Part shown: in pieces, positions 17,304 through 26,017 of the stretch
Numbering within the stretch: the stretch's first letter is position 1
Layout of the letters: each line of letters starts with the position of its first letter
Assembly (NCBI RefSeq): GCF_002095395.1
Contig: NZ_MJEI01000070.1
Location: 567-55,064 of the forward strand
DNA length: 54,498 nucleotides
DNA from: Williamsia sp. 1135
GTDB taxonomy: Bacteria; Actinomycetota; Actinomycetes; Mycobacteriales; Mycobacteriaceae
Direction: 5' to 3'
Position numbers and translations under genes: made by a program
The notes under the pieces: model-generated
Databases searched by the model: none
What the model was told of the DNA's origin: nothing
Seen by the model: only the letters and a program-made list of their open reading frames with translations

Positions 17304-18316
17304 CAGGTGTTCGAGATCGCCGTGCGGGCGGCGGCCTCTGCCGGATACCACTTCGCGAAGACGTCGGGGTGGGCGCGGGTCCGGCTCTTCCAAGTGTTTT
17401 CGCCGTACGTGGTGAACAGAGGATTGGCCGGATCCTGTTCGACGCCACGGGCTTTGTCTGCCAACGTCTTCGGCAATCGGATGGTGGGGATCACAGCGTC
17501 GAGGGCCGGGCTGTAGAAGTAAGGGATCGACAGACGTTCGGCCGCACCCGGCGGGGTGAGTACCCGGTGTTTGGTCGCCCGGAGGTAACCGCCGGTGGCC
17601 ACTTCGAGCATCTCGCCGACGTTCACCACAAACGCTCCTTCCCGCGGCGGTGCGTCGATCCAGCTGCCGTCGGTGGCCTCCACCTGTAGTCCTGCCGACC
17701 CTGGTTCGAGGAGCAGGAGTGTCAGCACGCCCGAGTCCTTGTGCGCGCCCACCCCCTGATCGCCTGCCACCGCTGCTTCCGCCCGCGCGGGGTAACGAAC
17801 GAGTTTGATCAGGGTCGCGGGGAGCTCGGCGAACGCGCTGTCGAATACATGCGGGTCAGCGCCCAGACCTGCTGCCCAGTTCTGCAGCAGCCGCAGAGCG
17901 ACGCCGGCGAGCGCATCGTTGTATTCGCTGACCGCACTGCGTAATTCGGGCAGTGCAGCAGGCCACTGATTGGGGCCCTGCAGGCGCATGTACCCGTCGG
18001 CGTCGGGGACGGGCTCGCGTTCGGGACCGATGTCTATCTGCTCTCGCCAGTCGATCTCGCCATTGGTGAACTCTCCACCAAGCCGGTTGTATCCACGGAA
18101 GTGCGGACTGTTGATCATCGCGATCGAGAGCTTGTCGTGCTCGGGCAGCGCGAAGAATGCCCGGGCGGCGGCGCGCACCCGTGAGATCAACTCTTCGTCG
18201 ACGCCATGGCCGACCAGATAGAAGAAGCCGACCTCGTGCGTCACATCACGAAGGAGTGCCCGGCCCTCAGCGGTGGCCAGCTCATCGAGTTCTATCACTG
18301 GAAGCACGGTTTCCAC
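17303..18316 (-). CDS. 2-oxoglutarate/Fe(II)-dependent oxygenase (isopenicillin N synthase family)
   Basis: 337 aa. N-terminal DIOX_N (PVIELDELATAEG, FFYLVGHGVD) and the 2OG-FeII domain with iron ligands His192/Asp194 (GAHKDSG) and His250 (TKHRV), and the 2-oxoglutarate-binding R-x-S at 261-263 (RLSIPYF). All catalytic residues are present, so an active hydroxylase or related oxidase is expected; the substrate cannot be read from sequence. It begins 17 nt after the spermidine-synthase-like gene and its stop overlaps the epimerase start, so it belongs to a small-molecule pathway operon. Confidence 0.9.
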   Translation of the reverse strand: METVLPVIELDELATAEGRALLRDVTHEVGFFYLVGHGVDEELISRVRAAARAFFALPEHDKLSIAMINSPHFRGYNRLGGEFTNGEIDWREQIDIGPEREPVPDADGYMRLQGPNQWPAALPELRSAVSEYNDALAGVALRLLQNWAAGLGADPHVFDSAFAELPATLIKLVRYPARAEAAVAGDQGVGAHKDSGVLTLLLLEPGSAGLQVEATDGSWIDAPPREGAFVVNVGEMLEVATGGYLRATKHRVLTPPGAAERLSIPYFYSPALDAVIPTIRLPKTLADKARGVEQDPANPLFTTYGENTWKSRTRAHPDVFAKWYPAEAAARTAISNT

Positions 18317-18333
18317 CGTAGCCCCACGGCCGG

Positions 18334-19179
18334 TCAGTCCCGCAGGACCTTGCCTGCCGCGGCGAAGCTGCGCACCTTGGGATCGAGCCAGACCTGGGCG
18401 GGGACACCACCGAGGAGATTGCGCGTCAGCGCGGGGGAGTCGCCGAACGGAACGTCGCTGCCTGCGATGACGATGTTGCCGTAGCGACGGCCCTTGAGCA
18501 TGGCGGGATCGGCGATGACGGTCAGCTGTTCGAAAACAGCGCCGAGGGTCGCAGCTTCGGAGCGGGCAAGCGAGAGATCTCGCGTGTCACCGCAATTGAT
18601 CACATAGATGCCGCCGGGTGCGAGGACCCTGCGAACCTGCTGGGTGAACTCGAGAGTGGTCAGAGCCGGTGGGGTCCGGGTGCCGGCGAAGACGTCGCGG
18701 ATGATCAGGTCGCGGGTGGACTCGGTCAGCGACTCCGTGACGGCGCGGGCGTCGCCGACGCGGAGCCGCAGCAGTGGGGCACGTGGGAGGTCGAACCACT
18801 CGCGGACGAGTTCGGTCAGCCGCTGATCGATGTCGACTGCCACCTGCCGTGCAGCAGGGTACGTCGCAGCGAAGTACCGGGCCAGCGTGCATGCTCCGGC
18901 GCCGAGGTGCAGGACCCGCAACCGGGCGTCGGACTCCCAGTGTTCCTTGGCGATTTCGGCGATCCACTGCATGTATTCGAAATCGAGCTGGGCCGGGTCG
19001 GTGAGGTTGATGTGTGAACTCTGCGCCCCGTTGACGGTGATGATCCAGCCGTCGGTGAGGTGGTCGCGGATCAGCTCACAGGTACCGGTGTCGATCGGAT
19101 AGATGCCGGCTTCGGGCCCCGCAGCGGCCTCGCTGCCAGAGGCGTTCCGCGATCGCGTGTTCCTGCGTCCTTTTGCCAC
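18334..19179 (-). CDS. Spermidine-synthase-like (fused-type) protein
   Basis: 281 aa. About 45 basic and linker residues are followed by a spermidine synthase/methyltransferase-like Rossmann fold: VLHLGAGACTLARYFA, AVDIDQRLTELVREWF and RVGDARAV, then RDLIIRDVFAGTRTP. Actinobacterial members are often annotated spermidine synthase, but most lack proof of aminopropyl transfer; a methyltransferase is an alternative. It lies 7 nt after the CysJ-like reductase gene and 17 nt before the oxygenase. Confidence 0.8.
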   Translation of the reverse strand: MAKGRRNTRSRNASGSEAAAGPEAGIYPIDTGTCELIRDHLTDGWIITVNGAQSSHINLTDPAQLDFEYMQWIAEIAKEHWESDARLRVLHLGAGACTLARYFAATYPAARQVAVDIDQRLTELVREWFDLPRAPLLRLRVGDARAVTESLTESTRDLIIRDVFAGTRTPPALTTLEFTQQVRRVLAPGGIYVINCGDTRDLSLARSEAATLGAVFEQLTVIADPAMLKGRRYGNIVIAGSDVPFGDSPALTRNLLGGVPAQVWLDPKVRSFAAAGKVLRD

Positions 19180-19186
19180 CGGGGAC

Positions 19187-20530
19187 TCAGTACACGTCGC
19201 GCAGGTAACGCTTTTCGCGTTTGAGGGTGTTCACGTAGTCTTCTGCGGCTTCCTCGTCGAGGCCGCCGTACTCGGCGATCACGTCGTGGAGGGCGGTGTC
19301 GACGTCCCGCGCCATCTGCGCGGCGTCCCCGCACACGTAGAAGTAGGCGCCGACGTCAAGCCAGCGGAACAACTCCTGCCCGTGCTCGCGCATCCTGTCC
19401 TGCACGTAGATCTTTTGTTCCTGATCGCGCGAGAACGCAAGGTCCAGACGGTGCAGGACACCGTCGCGCTGAAACTGCACGAGCTCATCTTCGTACATGA
19501 AATCTGTTGCGCGGTACTGGTCTCCGAAGAACAGCCAATTGGTTCCGGTGGCTCCCCGGGCTTTCCGCTCGTAGAGGAACGAGCGGAAAGGCGCGACGCC
19601 GGTCCCGGGGCCGACCATGATCACCGGCGCCGCATCGTCCGCGGGCAGGCGGAACGAGCGGTTCCTGGACAAGAACACACCGGCGGTGTTGCCTGCGCCC
19701 ACCCGATCAGCGAGATACGTCGAACACTGGCCGCGTCTGTCGCGCTGCGCGGATCGATGCCGCACCGCGGCCACCGTCAGATGCACCATGCCCTTGTGGG
19801 TGAGTGGGGACGACGAGATCGAGTACACGCGATGTGCCAGTGGCCGCAGCAACTCGAGGAGTTGGGTCGCGGTGATCTCCAGGTTCGGATCCAGGTCCAG
19901 CAGGTCGAGGACATCCTTGCCCCACAGCCAGCCTTCGAGGGCTTCGCGTTCTTCGGTGGAGAGCACGTGCACCAACTCGGCGTCGCCGGTCCGGTCGGCC
20001 ACGTGGTCGATGAGCTCGCGGGTCGGTAGCGAGATCTCGTACTCGTAGGTCAGCAGCTCGAGCAGTGTCGACTCGCCTGTGCGAGTGGTGATCGACTCGC
20101 CGGGATCGGCGCCGATGCGCTCGATCAGCGCGGCGACCAGCTCGGGATCGTTGACCGGCCGAACACCGAGCCCATCACCGGCCTCGTAGTCGATGTCGCT
20201 GTCGCCGAGGTCGAACACCACATGCCGCACGTCTTTGCCGGATTCGGAACCACGCAATGGCCGGTTGGCGACGAGCTTGGCGCTGTACGGATTCTTTCGA
20301 GTCCAGGGTGATCGTTTCGGTTTGTCCGACTTGCCCGGAGCTTCCTGGGCAGGACGTACCTCGGGAGCGGTGACGGTGTCGAGTTCGCGGAGTGCCTCCA
20401 ACGCGGTGGCCAGCACGTCGTCACGCGTGGTCCCGGCGACGGCTGAGTCGAAACCTGCCAGGAATCCCGACAGCCACAACCGCTGGTCCCCGGTGTACTG
20501 GGCATCGCCGGGCAGATTGGAAGTTTTCAT
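19187..20530 (-). CDS. CysJ-like flavoprotein reductase lacking an FMN domain
   Basis: 447 aa. It has the FAD-binding and NADPH-binding modules of sulfite reductase flavoprotein/cytochrome P450 reductase: RVYSISSSPL (FAD), RGQCSTYLAD, VGPGTGVAPFRSFLYERKA (NADPH pyrophosphate) and CGDAAQMARDVDTAL, ending in REKRYLRDVY. The flavodoxin domain of full-length CysJ (~600 aa) is absent. It therefore must pass electrons to a separate flavodoxin or directly to an acceptor. ATG 20530 begins MKTSNLPGDAQYTGDQRLW; the frame extends upstream without a convincing start. First gene of the minus-strand operon; divergent from cobD. Confidence 0.88.
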   Translation of the reverse strand: MKTSNLPGDAQYTGDQRLWLSGFLAGFDSAVAGTTRDDVLATALEALRELDTVTAPEVRPAQEAPGKSDKPKRSPWTRKNPYSAKLVANRPLRGSESGKDVRHVVFDLGDSDIDYEAGDGLGVRPVNDPELVAALIERIGADPGESITTRTGESTLLELLTYEYEISLPTRELIDHVADRTGDAELVHVLSTEEREALEGWLWGKDVLDLLDLDPNLEITATQLLELLRPLAHRVYSISSSPLTHKGMVHLTVAAVRHRSAQRDRRGQCSTYLADRVGAGNTAGVFLSRNRSFRLPADDAAPVIMVGPGTGVAPFRSFLYERKARGATGTNWLFFGDQYRATDFMYEDELVQFQRDGVLHRLDLAFSRDQEQKIYVQDRMREHGQELFRWLDVGAYFYVCGDAAQMARDVDTALHDVIAEYGGLDEEAAEDYVNTLKREKRYLRDVY

Positions 20531-20698
20531 ATGCCTGTCATTGTTCTCGATGTGCTTGCCCGCATGTGCAGTGGGCCGGGCACCGCTGCGACGTTGAAGC
20601 GGCACCTGGCGAGGATGAGGGTACCCTCACCAGCTGCCGGTGCCGTTCGCACCCGTGGCGGTCGTAGCAGGTGGTGGGTGTCTGAGATATTGACCTAC

Positions 20699-21628
20699 AT
20701 GGCATCAGATGTGTGGACGCGGGCCGCGGGCCTGAGCGCCGGTTACCTGCTGGACCGCGTGTTCGGTGATCCCGTGCGCCTGCATCCCGTAGCCGGCATG
20801 GGAAACGTCGCCGGCTCCCTCGAAAAACTGCTCTACCGCGATTCGCGCTGGGCTGGTGCGGCTTTCACCACGATCTGCGTAGGCGGGGCAGTCGGCACCG
20901 GCTACCTGTGCCGACGCGGAGGAGCCGTGTCGGTGGCTGTGGCGACGTGGATCGCCCTGGGCGGGACCTCACTGACTGCGGTTGGCGAGCGCCTCGGTGG
21001 GGCGCTCGCGGCCGACGAGGTGGAATCTGCGCGTGCACTCATCCCGAGCCTGTGCGGGCGCGACCCGGCCAGTCTGGACAGCGCGGGAATGGCGCGGGCG
21101 ACCATCGAGTCCGTCGCAGAGAACACCTCCGACGCTGCTGTCGCACCCTTGTTCTGGGGTGCGGTCGCCGGCGTGCCGGGACTGCTGGGGTACCGGATGG
21201 CCAACACCCTCGACGCGATGGTCGGCTACCGAAGTGACCGGTACCTCCGATTCGGATGGGCCAGTGCCCGACTCGACGACGTTGCCAACTACCTGCCGGC
21301 CCGGTTGACCGCGGTCCTGGTGCTCGCGATCGGACCCGACCGCCGGTCCGGGACGGCAGCCGTACGACGTGATGCCGCGGCCCATCCGAGCCCCAACGCC
21401 GGGGTGGTGGAGGCGTCGTTCGCCGGTGTCCTCGGGGTGAGTCTGGGAGGGATCACCGTCTACCGGCACGGCACGGATTCGCGACCCGTTCTGGGCCGGG
21501 GTACGCCGCCGACCGTCCACGATGTGCAGCGGGCGACGACGCTGTCGCGCCAGGTGCAGCTAGGTGCGCTCGCGGCCGTAGCGGTCGGTCAGCTTCTGGT
21601 TCGAACCGTTGTCGCCCGTCGGGCCTGA
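20699..21628 (+). CDS. cobD: Adenosylcobinamide-phosphate synthase CobD/CbiB
   Basis: 309 aa membrane protein attaching aminopropanol (phosphate) to adenosylcobyric acid in cobalamin biosynthesis. Family features: GYLLDRVFGDPVRLHPVAGMG near the N-terminus, RATIESVAENTSDAAVAPLFWG and YRMANTLDAMVGYRS in the middle, and a C-terminal GVSLGG. ATG 20699 fits the family start; no cobalamin riboswitch was seen in the ~170 nt before it. The 3' end overlaps the convergent SURF1 gene by 69 nt. The neighbourhood matches Rv2236c-Rv2235 of M. tuberculosis. Confidence 0.93.
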   Translation: MASDVWTRAAGLSAGYLLDRVFGDPVRLHPVAGMGNVAGSLEKLLYRDSRWAGAAFTTICVGGAVGTGYLCRRGGAVSVAVATWIALGGTSLTAVGERLGGALAADEVESARALIPSLCGRDPASLDSAGMARATIESVAENTSDAAVAPLFWGAVAGVPGLLGYRMANTLDAMVGYRSDRYLRFGWASARLDDVANYLPARLTAVLVLAIGPDRRSGTAAVRRDAAAHPSPNAGVVEASFAGVLGVSLGGITVYRHGTDSRPVLGRGTPPTVHDVQRATTLSRQVQLGALAAVAVGQLLVRTVVARRA

Positions 21629-22486
21629 ACCGATGACCCCCCGCGCGGACGCACTCTCGCGGTGCGTCGACGAGGCCGCGAGCGCCTCTCTGGTCTGCTT
21701 GCCCCGTTCGCGCGGCTTGCGGGGCGGCACGTCGGTACCGCTTGCGTTCGCCCGCCGTTGCTTGATCTCCGACCACGCGAAGTAGCCCAGCCCGAGGGGG
21801 GCCATCAAACCGAAGGCCAGCCACTGCAATCCGTAGGACAGATAGGGGCCGGTCTCGAGCTGCGGCAGCGAGATCACTCCGAGCGCGCCGGGCTGCCCAT
21901 CGGTCAACTGCAGATAACCGGCGGCCAGCGGTACGCCCACAGTGCGGCTGATCAATACGGGATCGATCGAGTAGACCTGTATCGCCCCTGCTTCGGTGCG
22001 GGGTTCGCGACCGGGCATGGTGCTCTCCGACGCCCGGATCCGGGCCTGGACGGTCACCTGTCCGGTCGGTGCCGGGGTAATGGGTGGCAGCGCAGTGCCC
22101 TGTTCCGGGGTCACGTATCCCCGGTTGACCAGATACGTGCTGCCAGCGGTCTCGACGAACGGCGTGAGCACCTCGTAGGCGGGGGAGCCTTCCACCGAAC
22201 GCAGCCGGACGACGACTTCCTTGTCCGGCAGATACGAACCGGTGAGCTGGACCCGGCTCCACTCGGCGTCGGTGATCGGCCGGCCATCTCGGTACAGCTC
22301 GGCCACCGGTACCGGCTCCGCCGATTCGGCCCGCTTGATCAGATCGTTCTGGTGCTCGTTCTGCGAGTTCTTACCGAGTTGCCAGGGCGCCAGCACCCAG
22401 AAGCACGCGGCAGCGAAGCCCACGACCACCAGCGCGAGCGAAATCCAGCCCGGACGTAGGAAGTTCCGCAGGATTCGCACACCCAT
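21560..22486 (-). CDS. SURF1 family membrane protein
   Basis: 308 aa. SURF1-type topology: an N-terminal TM helix (WISLALVVVGFAAACFWVLAPWQ), a large extracytoplasmic domain (about residues 35-215) with VQLTGSYLPDKEVVVR and FVETAGSTYLVNRGYV, and a second TM (LQWLAFGLMAPLGLGYFAW). SURF1 proteins assist haem insertion and assembly of cytochrome c oxidase. About 60 hydrophilic residues follow the last TM; their coding sequence overlaps the cobD 3' end. ATG 22486 gives a correct N-terminus; the frame continues far upstream as non-coding shadow. Confidence 0.9.
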   Translation of the reverse strand: MGVRILRNFLRPGWISLALVVVGFAAACFWVLAPWQLGKNSQNEHQNDLIKRAESAEPVPVAELYRDGRPITDAEWSRVQLTGSYLPDKEVVVRLRSVEGSPAYEVLTPFVETAGSTYLVNRGYVTPEQGTALPPITPAPTGQVTVQARIRASESTMPGREPRTEAGAIQVYSIDPVLISRTVGVPLAAGYLQLTDGQPGALGVISLPQLETGPYLSYGLQWLAFGLMAPLGLGYFAWSEIKQRRANASGTDVPPRKPRERGKQTREALAASSTHRESASARGVIGSGPTGDNGSNQKLTDRYGRERT

Positions 22487-22655
22487 ACGGTACCGAGCGC
22501 ACCGAGACGAAGTTCTGGGGTGGCCGCCGCAGCGACGTCGGATGCGCGGGAGAGCATGGTTATTGTTGACCGCAGAGGGGCGGTCGAGAAATTGCGGTCC
22601 CCAGGCGGCGGGCCTTCGCCGCGCCGCCCCATCATCATCTGATCGGAGAGTCCTC

Positions 22656-23699
22656 ATGCGCGATCTGGTCTGCCGCAAATGTGGCCAGAAGTTGTCGTTC
22701 GAAAACACCCTGTGCCTCAATTGCAAGAGTCCGCTCGGGTTCCACCTTCCCGCCCGGACCATGTACGTGCTCGACGAGAACGCCACCACCGAAGTCGACG
22801 GCGAGACGCTGGTGCGGTGCGCCAACTTCGACCTCATCGCCTGCAACTGGCTGATCCCTCCGGTCGAACCGGGCGCGAGTACCCCTGCCGGAGAACCGGA
22901 TCCGTCGGCGCTGTGCGAGTCGTGCCGGTTGACCCGGACCCGTCCGGCCGACACCGATGTCGATGCGATCTCCGTCTTCGGAGACGCCGAGACCAACAAG
23001 CGCAGGGTGATCCTCGAACTCGACGAGCTGGGCCTGCCGATCCGGGGACGGGACGTCGACCCGCAGACCGGCCTGGCGTTCGACCTGCTCTCGAGTGCGA
23101 ACAACCCGGTGATCACCGGCCACGCCGACGGGGTCGTCACACTCGACCTCGCGGAAGGCGACGACGTCCACCGGGAACAGCTGCGGGTGTCGATGGATGA
23201 GCCCTATCGCACCCTCATCGGGCACTTCCGCCACGAGATCGGGCACTACTACCAGATGGTGCTGGTCGGAACCGGCGAACACCGGCCGCGTTTCGAGGAA
23301 CTGTTCGGGAACCCTGACGACGACTATCAGGCCGCGCTCGATCGTCACTACAGCGAAGGGCCGCCCGACAACTGGAAGAGCGATTTCGTCTCTTCGTACG
23401 CCACGATGCATCCGGCGGAAGACTGGGCCGAGACCTTCGCGCACTACCTGCACATCCGCGACACCCTCGACACCGCCGCGGCGTTCGCCATGGCGCCCAG
23501 CGGGGCGACGCTCGACAGTGTGCTTCTGGGCGACGTGGGCTTCGACCAGATCATCGATCTCTGGCTACCGCTGACCTGGGCGTTGAACCAGATCAACCGC
23601 TCGATGGGTCATCAGGACCTGTACCCGTTCGTGCTGCCCGCGAAGGTGCTCGACAAGATGCGGTTCATACACGGCCTCATCTCACCGGCGATTCTCTGA
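22656..23699 (+). CDS. Zinc-binding metallopeptidase with N-terminal zinc ribbon
   Basis: 347 aa. Residues 1-40 form a CxxC...CxxC zinc ribbon (CRKC, CLNC); another Cys pair is in CESCR at about residue 90. The peptidase signature HEIGHYYQ (HExxH) is near residue 193, with downstream DWAETFAHYLH supplying the further ligand Glu/His. Length and motifs match the putative zinc-binding metallopeptidase family found in actinobacteria and proteobacteria. It has no signal peptide. ATG 22656 has GGAGAG upstream. Substrate unknown; single gene, divergent from SURF1. Confidence 0.85.
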   Translation: MRDLVCRKCGQKLSFENTLCLNCKSPLGFHLPARTMYVLDENATTEVDGETLVRCANFDLIACNWLIPPVEPGASTPAGEPDPSALCESCRLTRTRPADTDVDAISVFGDAETNKRRVILELDELGLPIRGRDVDPQTGLAFDLLSSANNPVITGHADGVVTLDLAEGDDVHREQLRVSMDEPYRTLIGHFRHEIGHYYQMVLVGTGEHRPRFEELFGNPDDDYQAALDRHYSEGPPDNWKSDFVSSYATMHPAEDWAETFAHYLHIRDTLDTAAAFAMAPSGATLDSVLLGDVGFDQIIDLWLPLTWALNQINRSMGHQDLYPFVLPAKVLDKMRFIHGLISPAIL

Positions 23700-23703
23700 C
23701 CGA

Positions 23704-23775
23704 CCACACACCCACTCGTTCCAGGTACAGCCGGGTGCTTCAGCAGCCGGGTGTACCGCGGCCGGGTGGGTGTGG
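23704..23775. terminator. Probable terminator between convergent metallopeptidase and ptpA
   Basis: Outer arms ACACCCA/TGGGTGT and inner GGTACA/TGTACC flank two copies of CAGCCGGGTG, giving a nested hairpin between two convergent stops. No T-tract is apparent. Confidence 0.5.
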
Positions 23776-23783
23776 CGGTGGGT

Positions 23784-24248
23784 CTACAGGCGGGTACGGA
23801 CCCACTCGATCAGACCGGGCATCGCGGCTTCGATCTGCATGCGGACGTCGGTGAAGTCGGCGTCCGACCCGAAATAGGGGTCGGCGACGTCGTCGCTGTC
23901 GGCACCGGGATCGAAGCTGCGCAGGAGTGCGGAACGGTCGGCGACCCCGGCGTCGCGTAGCGCGGCGAAGTGACCGGTGTCCATGGCGAGCAACAGATCC
24001 GCGGACAGATGCTCGCTGCCGAGCTGGGCCGCGACGTGTTCGTCGTCGCATCCGGCGGAGGTCAGTTCGGTGCGGGCACGGACATCGGCGGCCTCGCCGA
24101 CGTGCCAGTCACCCGTCCCGCAGCTGCTCACGCGGACCTGCTCCGCGAGGCCCGCGTCGTCGAGGGCGTGCCGGAAGATGTTCTGGCCCATCGGTGATCG
24201 GCAGATGTTGCCGGTGCAGACGAAGGTGACGTGTAGACGTTCAGGCAT
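23784..24248 (-). CDS. ptpA: Low-molecular-weight protein tyrosine phosphatase (PtpA-like)
   Basis: 154 aa, typical LMW-PTP size. The P-loop C11-TGNIC-R17 (CTGNICRS) contains nucleophile Cys11 and Arg17; the general-acid loop is SFDPGADSDDVADPYFG. It dephosphorylates tyrosine in proteins; the M. tuberculosis orthologue is secreted and is the substrate of PtkA. Its start overlaps the stop of the HAD gene by 8 nt, so the kinase/phosphatase pair is co-translated. Any role in an environmental actinomycete would differ from the macrophage effector role. Confidence 0.92.
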   Translation of the reverse strand: MPERLHVTFVCTGNICRSPMGQNIFRHALDDAGLAEQVRVSSCGTGDWHVGEAADVRARTELTSAGCDDEHVAAQLGSEHLSADLLLAMDTGHFAALRDAGVADRSALLRSFDPGADSDDVADPYFGSDADFTDVRMQIEAAMPGLIEWVRTRL

Positions 24249-24936
24249 GGATGAGCTCCCGCAGCGCCGACACGGACTCGACGGTCCAGGCCGCGTCGGA
24301 GTCCTCGTTGTCCAGTGCGTATCCCCAGGTGACGAAGACCGCCGGGATGCCGAACTCGGCGGAGCCGTGCACGTCGTGGTGGCGATCACCGATCATGACG
24401 ACCGGTCGCTTCGCCACATCGGTGATCCCGAGCGAACTCAGTGCGTGTTCGATCACGTCGGATTTCGTCCGTCGGCTTCCGTCGTCGGAGGCGCCCGCGA
24501 TGTACTGGAAGTGACCGTCGAGCCCGAAATGCTCGAGGATCCGGCGGGCTGTCGTCTGGTTCTTGGACGTGGCCACGGCCATCGGCCGGCCGGAGTCGGA
24601 CAGGTCGGCCAACAGCGCCGCCATCCCGTCGAACACCGAGTTCTCGAGCCATCCGGTCGCGACATACCGTTCGCGGTAGGCGAGCATCGCCGCTTCCACG
24701 TCGGCGTCGGAGAGCTGCATGCCGCGCAGGCTGTCGACCATCGGCGGGCCTGCGATACCCGCAACCAGGGCACGGTCGGGCTCCGGTGCCCCGACTGCGG
24801 CCAGCGCGTGACGGAAGCTGTTCTCGATGCCTGCGAACGAATCGGTGATGGTGCCATCGAGATCGAACAACAGGACGGTGGCAGGGTCGGCGGGGTCGGG
24901 TCGGGGAGAAACGTTGGGCGAACTCACCTCGTCCAT
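24241..24936 (-). CDS. ptkA: HAD-fold protein, PtkA (protein tyrosine kinase) orthologue
   Basis: 231 aa HAD protein: motif I LLFDLDGTITDSF about residues 21-33, a helical cap, motif II AVATSKNQ, motif III Lys in RRTKSD and motif IV MIGDRHHDVHG. All phosphatase motifs are intact, and general annotation would be phosphoglycolate phosphatase. Its position immediately upstream of ptpA with overlapping ends is that of M. tuberculosis Rv2232, reported as an unusual HAD-derived protein tyrosine kinase. Its N-terminal extension (about 17 residues, Pro/Asp/Ser-rich) is shorter than that protein's. Orthology is inferred from synteny. Confidence 0.8.
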   Translation of the reverse strand: MDEVSSPNVSPRPDPADPATVLLFDLDGTITDSFAGIENSFRHALAAVGAPEPDRALVAGIAGPPMVDSLRGMQLSDADVEAAMLAYRERYVATGWLENSVFDGMAALLADLSDSGRPMAVATSKNQTTARRILEHFGLDGHFQYIAGASDDGSRRTKSDVIEHALSSLGITDVAKRPVVMIGDRHHDVHGSAEFGIPAVFVTWGYALDNEDSDAAWTVESVSALRELIHA

Positions 24937-24958
24937 CCTGCCCGTAGGCTCGACAAGT

Positions 24959-26017
24959 GTGAAATCAGGAATCCGAACCGTGGGATCGGAATGGACGCAG
25001 GCTTCGCTGGCGGACCTCGGGCGGCACGGCGATGTCGACGCAGAGCCCGGGTTGGTCGACTTCGCGGTGAACGTGCGTGGTTCGACGCCCCGTTTCGTGC
25101 GGGAGGTACTCGCCGGCCGTCTCGATGACCTGGCCGGCTATCCCTCCGCCGACGACGAACGCAGAGCGGTTGCGGCCATCGCACACCGCCACGGGCGCGA
25201 CCCCGCAGAAGTGTTGCTGCTGTCCGGTGCAGCGGAGGGGTTCGCGTTGCTGCCACAGCTGGCACCCCGGCGGGCCGCCCTCGTCCAGCCGTCGTTCACC
25301 GAGCCCGAACGCGCGCTGCGGGCGGCCGGGATCGAGATCGATCACGTTGTTCTCCCCGAGCCGTGGGAACTCGATCCGCATCTGGTGCCCGACATCGCGG
25401 ACCTGGTGGTGCTGGGGAATCCGACGAATCCGACGTCGGTGCTGCATCCGCGTGTGGCCATCGAGTCACTCGTGCGGCCCGGTCGGGTCGTGGTGGTCGA
25501 CGAGGCATTCGCGGACATCGTTCCCGGCGAACCGGAGAGCTTCTCCGGCGTCCGACACAGCGGAGTGCTGGTGTTGCGCAGCATCACCAAGACCTTCGCG
25601 CTGGCCGGGCTGCGTGCCGGATACCTGCTCGGGGATCCCGCTGTGCTGCAACAGTTGTCGGCCCGCCGACCGCATTGGCCACTGGGGACCCTGCAGCTGG
25701 CCGCCCTGGAGGTCTGTGCGGGCGCCCAGGCGTCACGCTACGCCCACGAACAGGCAGTATCGGTTGCCACGCAACGAACCTCGATGATCGACGCGCTGCG
25801 ATCGGTCGGTCTCCACGTGATCGGGTCACCGCGGGGTTCCTTTGTGATCGTCGCCGTTGCCGACGGCACCGTCATCAAGAACAGGCTGCGTGAACACGGT
25901 TACGCGGTGCGCAGTTGCGCCAACTTCGTCGGATTGGGTCCCGACCACCTACGGCTCGCCGTTCGAGACGAGGCCACCGTCGCCGGATTGATCGCAGCAC
26001 TGAGGAAGGTGCTCTGA
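24959..26017 (+). CDS. cobC: CobC-like PLP-dependent aminotransferase/decarboxylase
   Basis: 352 aa fold-type I PLP enzyme from GTG 24959. Motifs: LVDFAVNVRG, LLLSGAAEGF, VVLGNPTNPTS (Asn contacting PLP), VVVDEAFADI (Asp) and RSITKTFALAGLRAGY with the PLP Lys, then a C-terminal SCANFVGLG-DHLRLAVR with the carboxylate Arg. Homologues are named L-threonine-O-3-phosphate decarboxylase or histidinol-phosphate aminotransferase-like; synteny with Rv2231c and the nearby cobD favour a cobalamin role. The start lies 22 nt from the divergent ptkA start. Its stop overlaps the NIF3 start (TGATG). Confidence 0.85.
   Translation: MKSGIRTVGSEWTQASLADLGRHGDVDAEPGLVDFAVNVRGSTPRFVREVLAGRLDDLAGYPSADDERRAVAAIAHRHGRDPAEVLLLSGAAEGFALLPQLAPRRAALVQPSFTEPERALRAAGIEIDHVVLPEPWELDPHLVPDIADLVVLGNPTNPTSVLHPRVAIESLVRPGRVVVVDEAFADIVPGEPESFSGVRHSGVLVLRSITKTFALAGLRAGYLLGDPAVLQQLSARRPHWPLGTLQLAALEVCAGAQASRYAHEQAVSVATQRTSMIDALRSVGLHVIGSPRGSFVIVAVADGTVIKNRLREHGYAVRSCANFVGLGPDHLRLAVRDEATVAGLIAALRKVL

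Noticed and set aside
20531-20698. Cobalamin riboswitch in front of cobD
   Set aside because: I found no B12-box-like or long conserved leader structure in this ~170-nt region.
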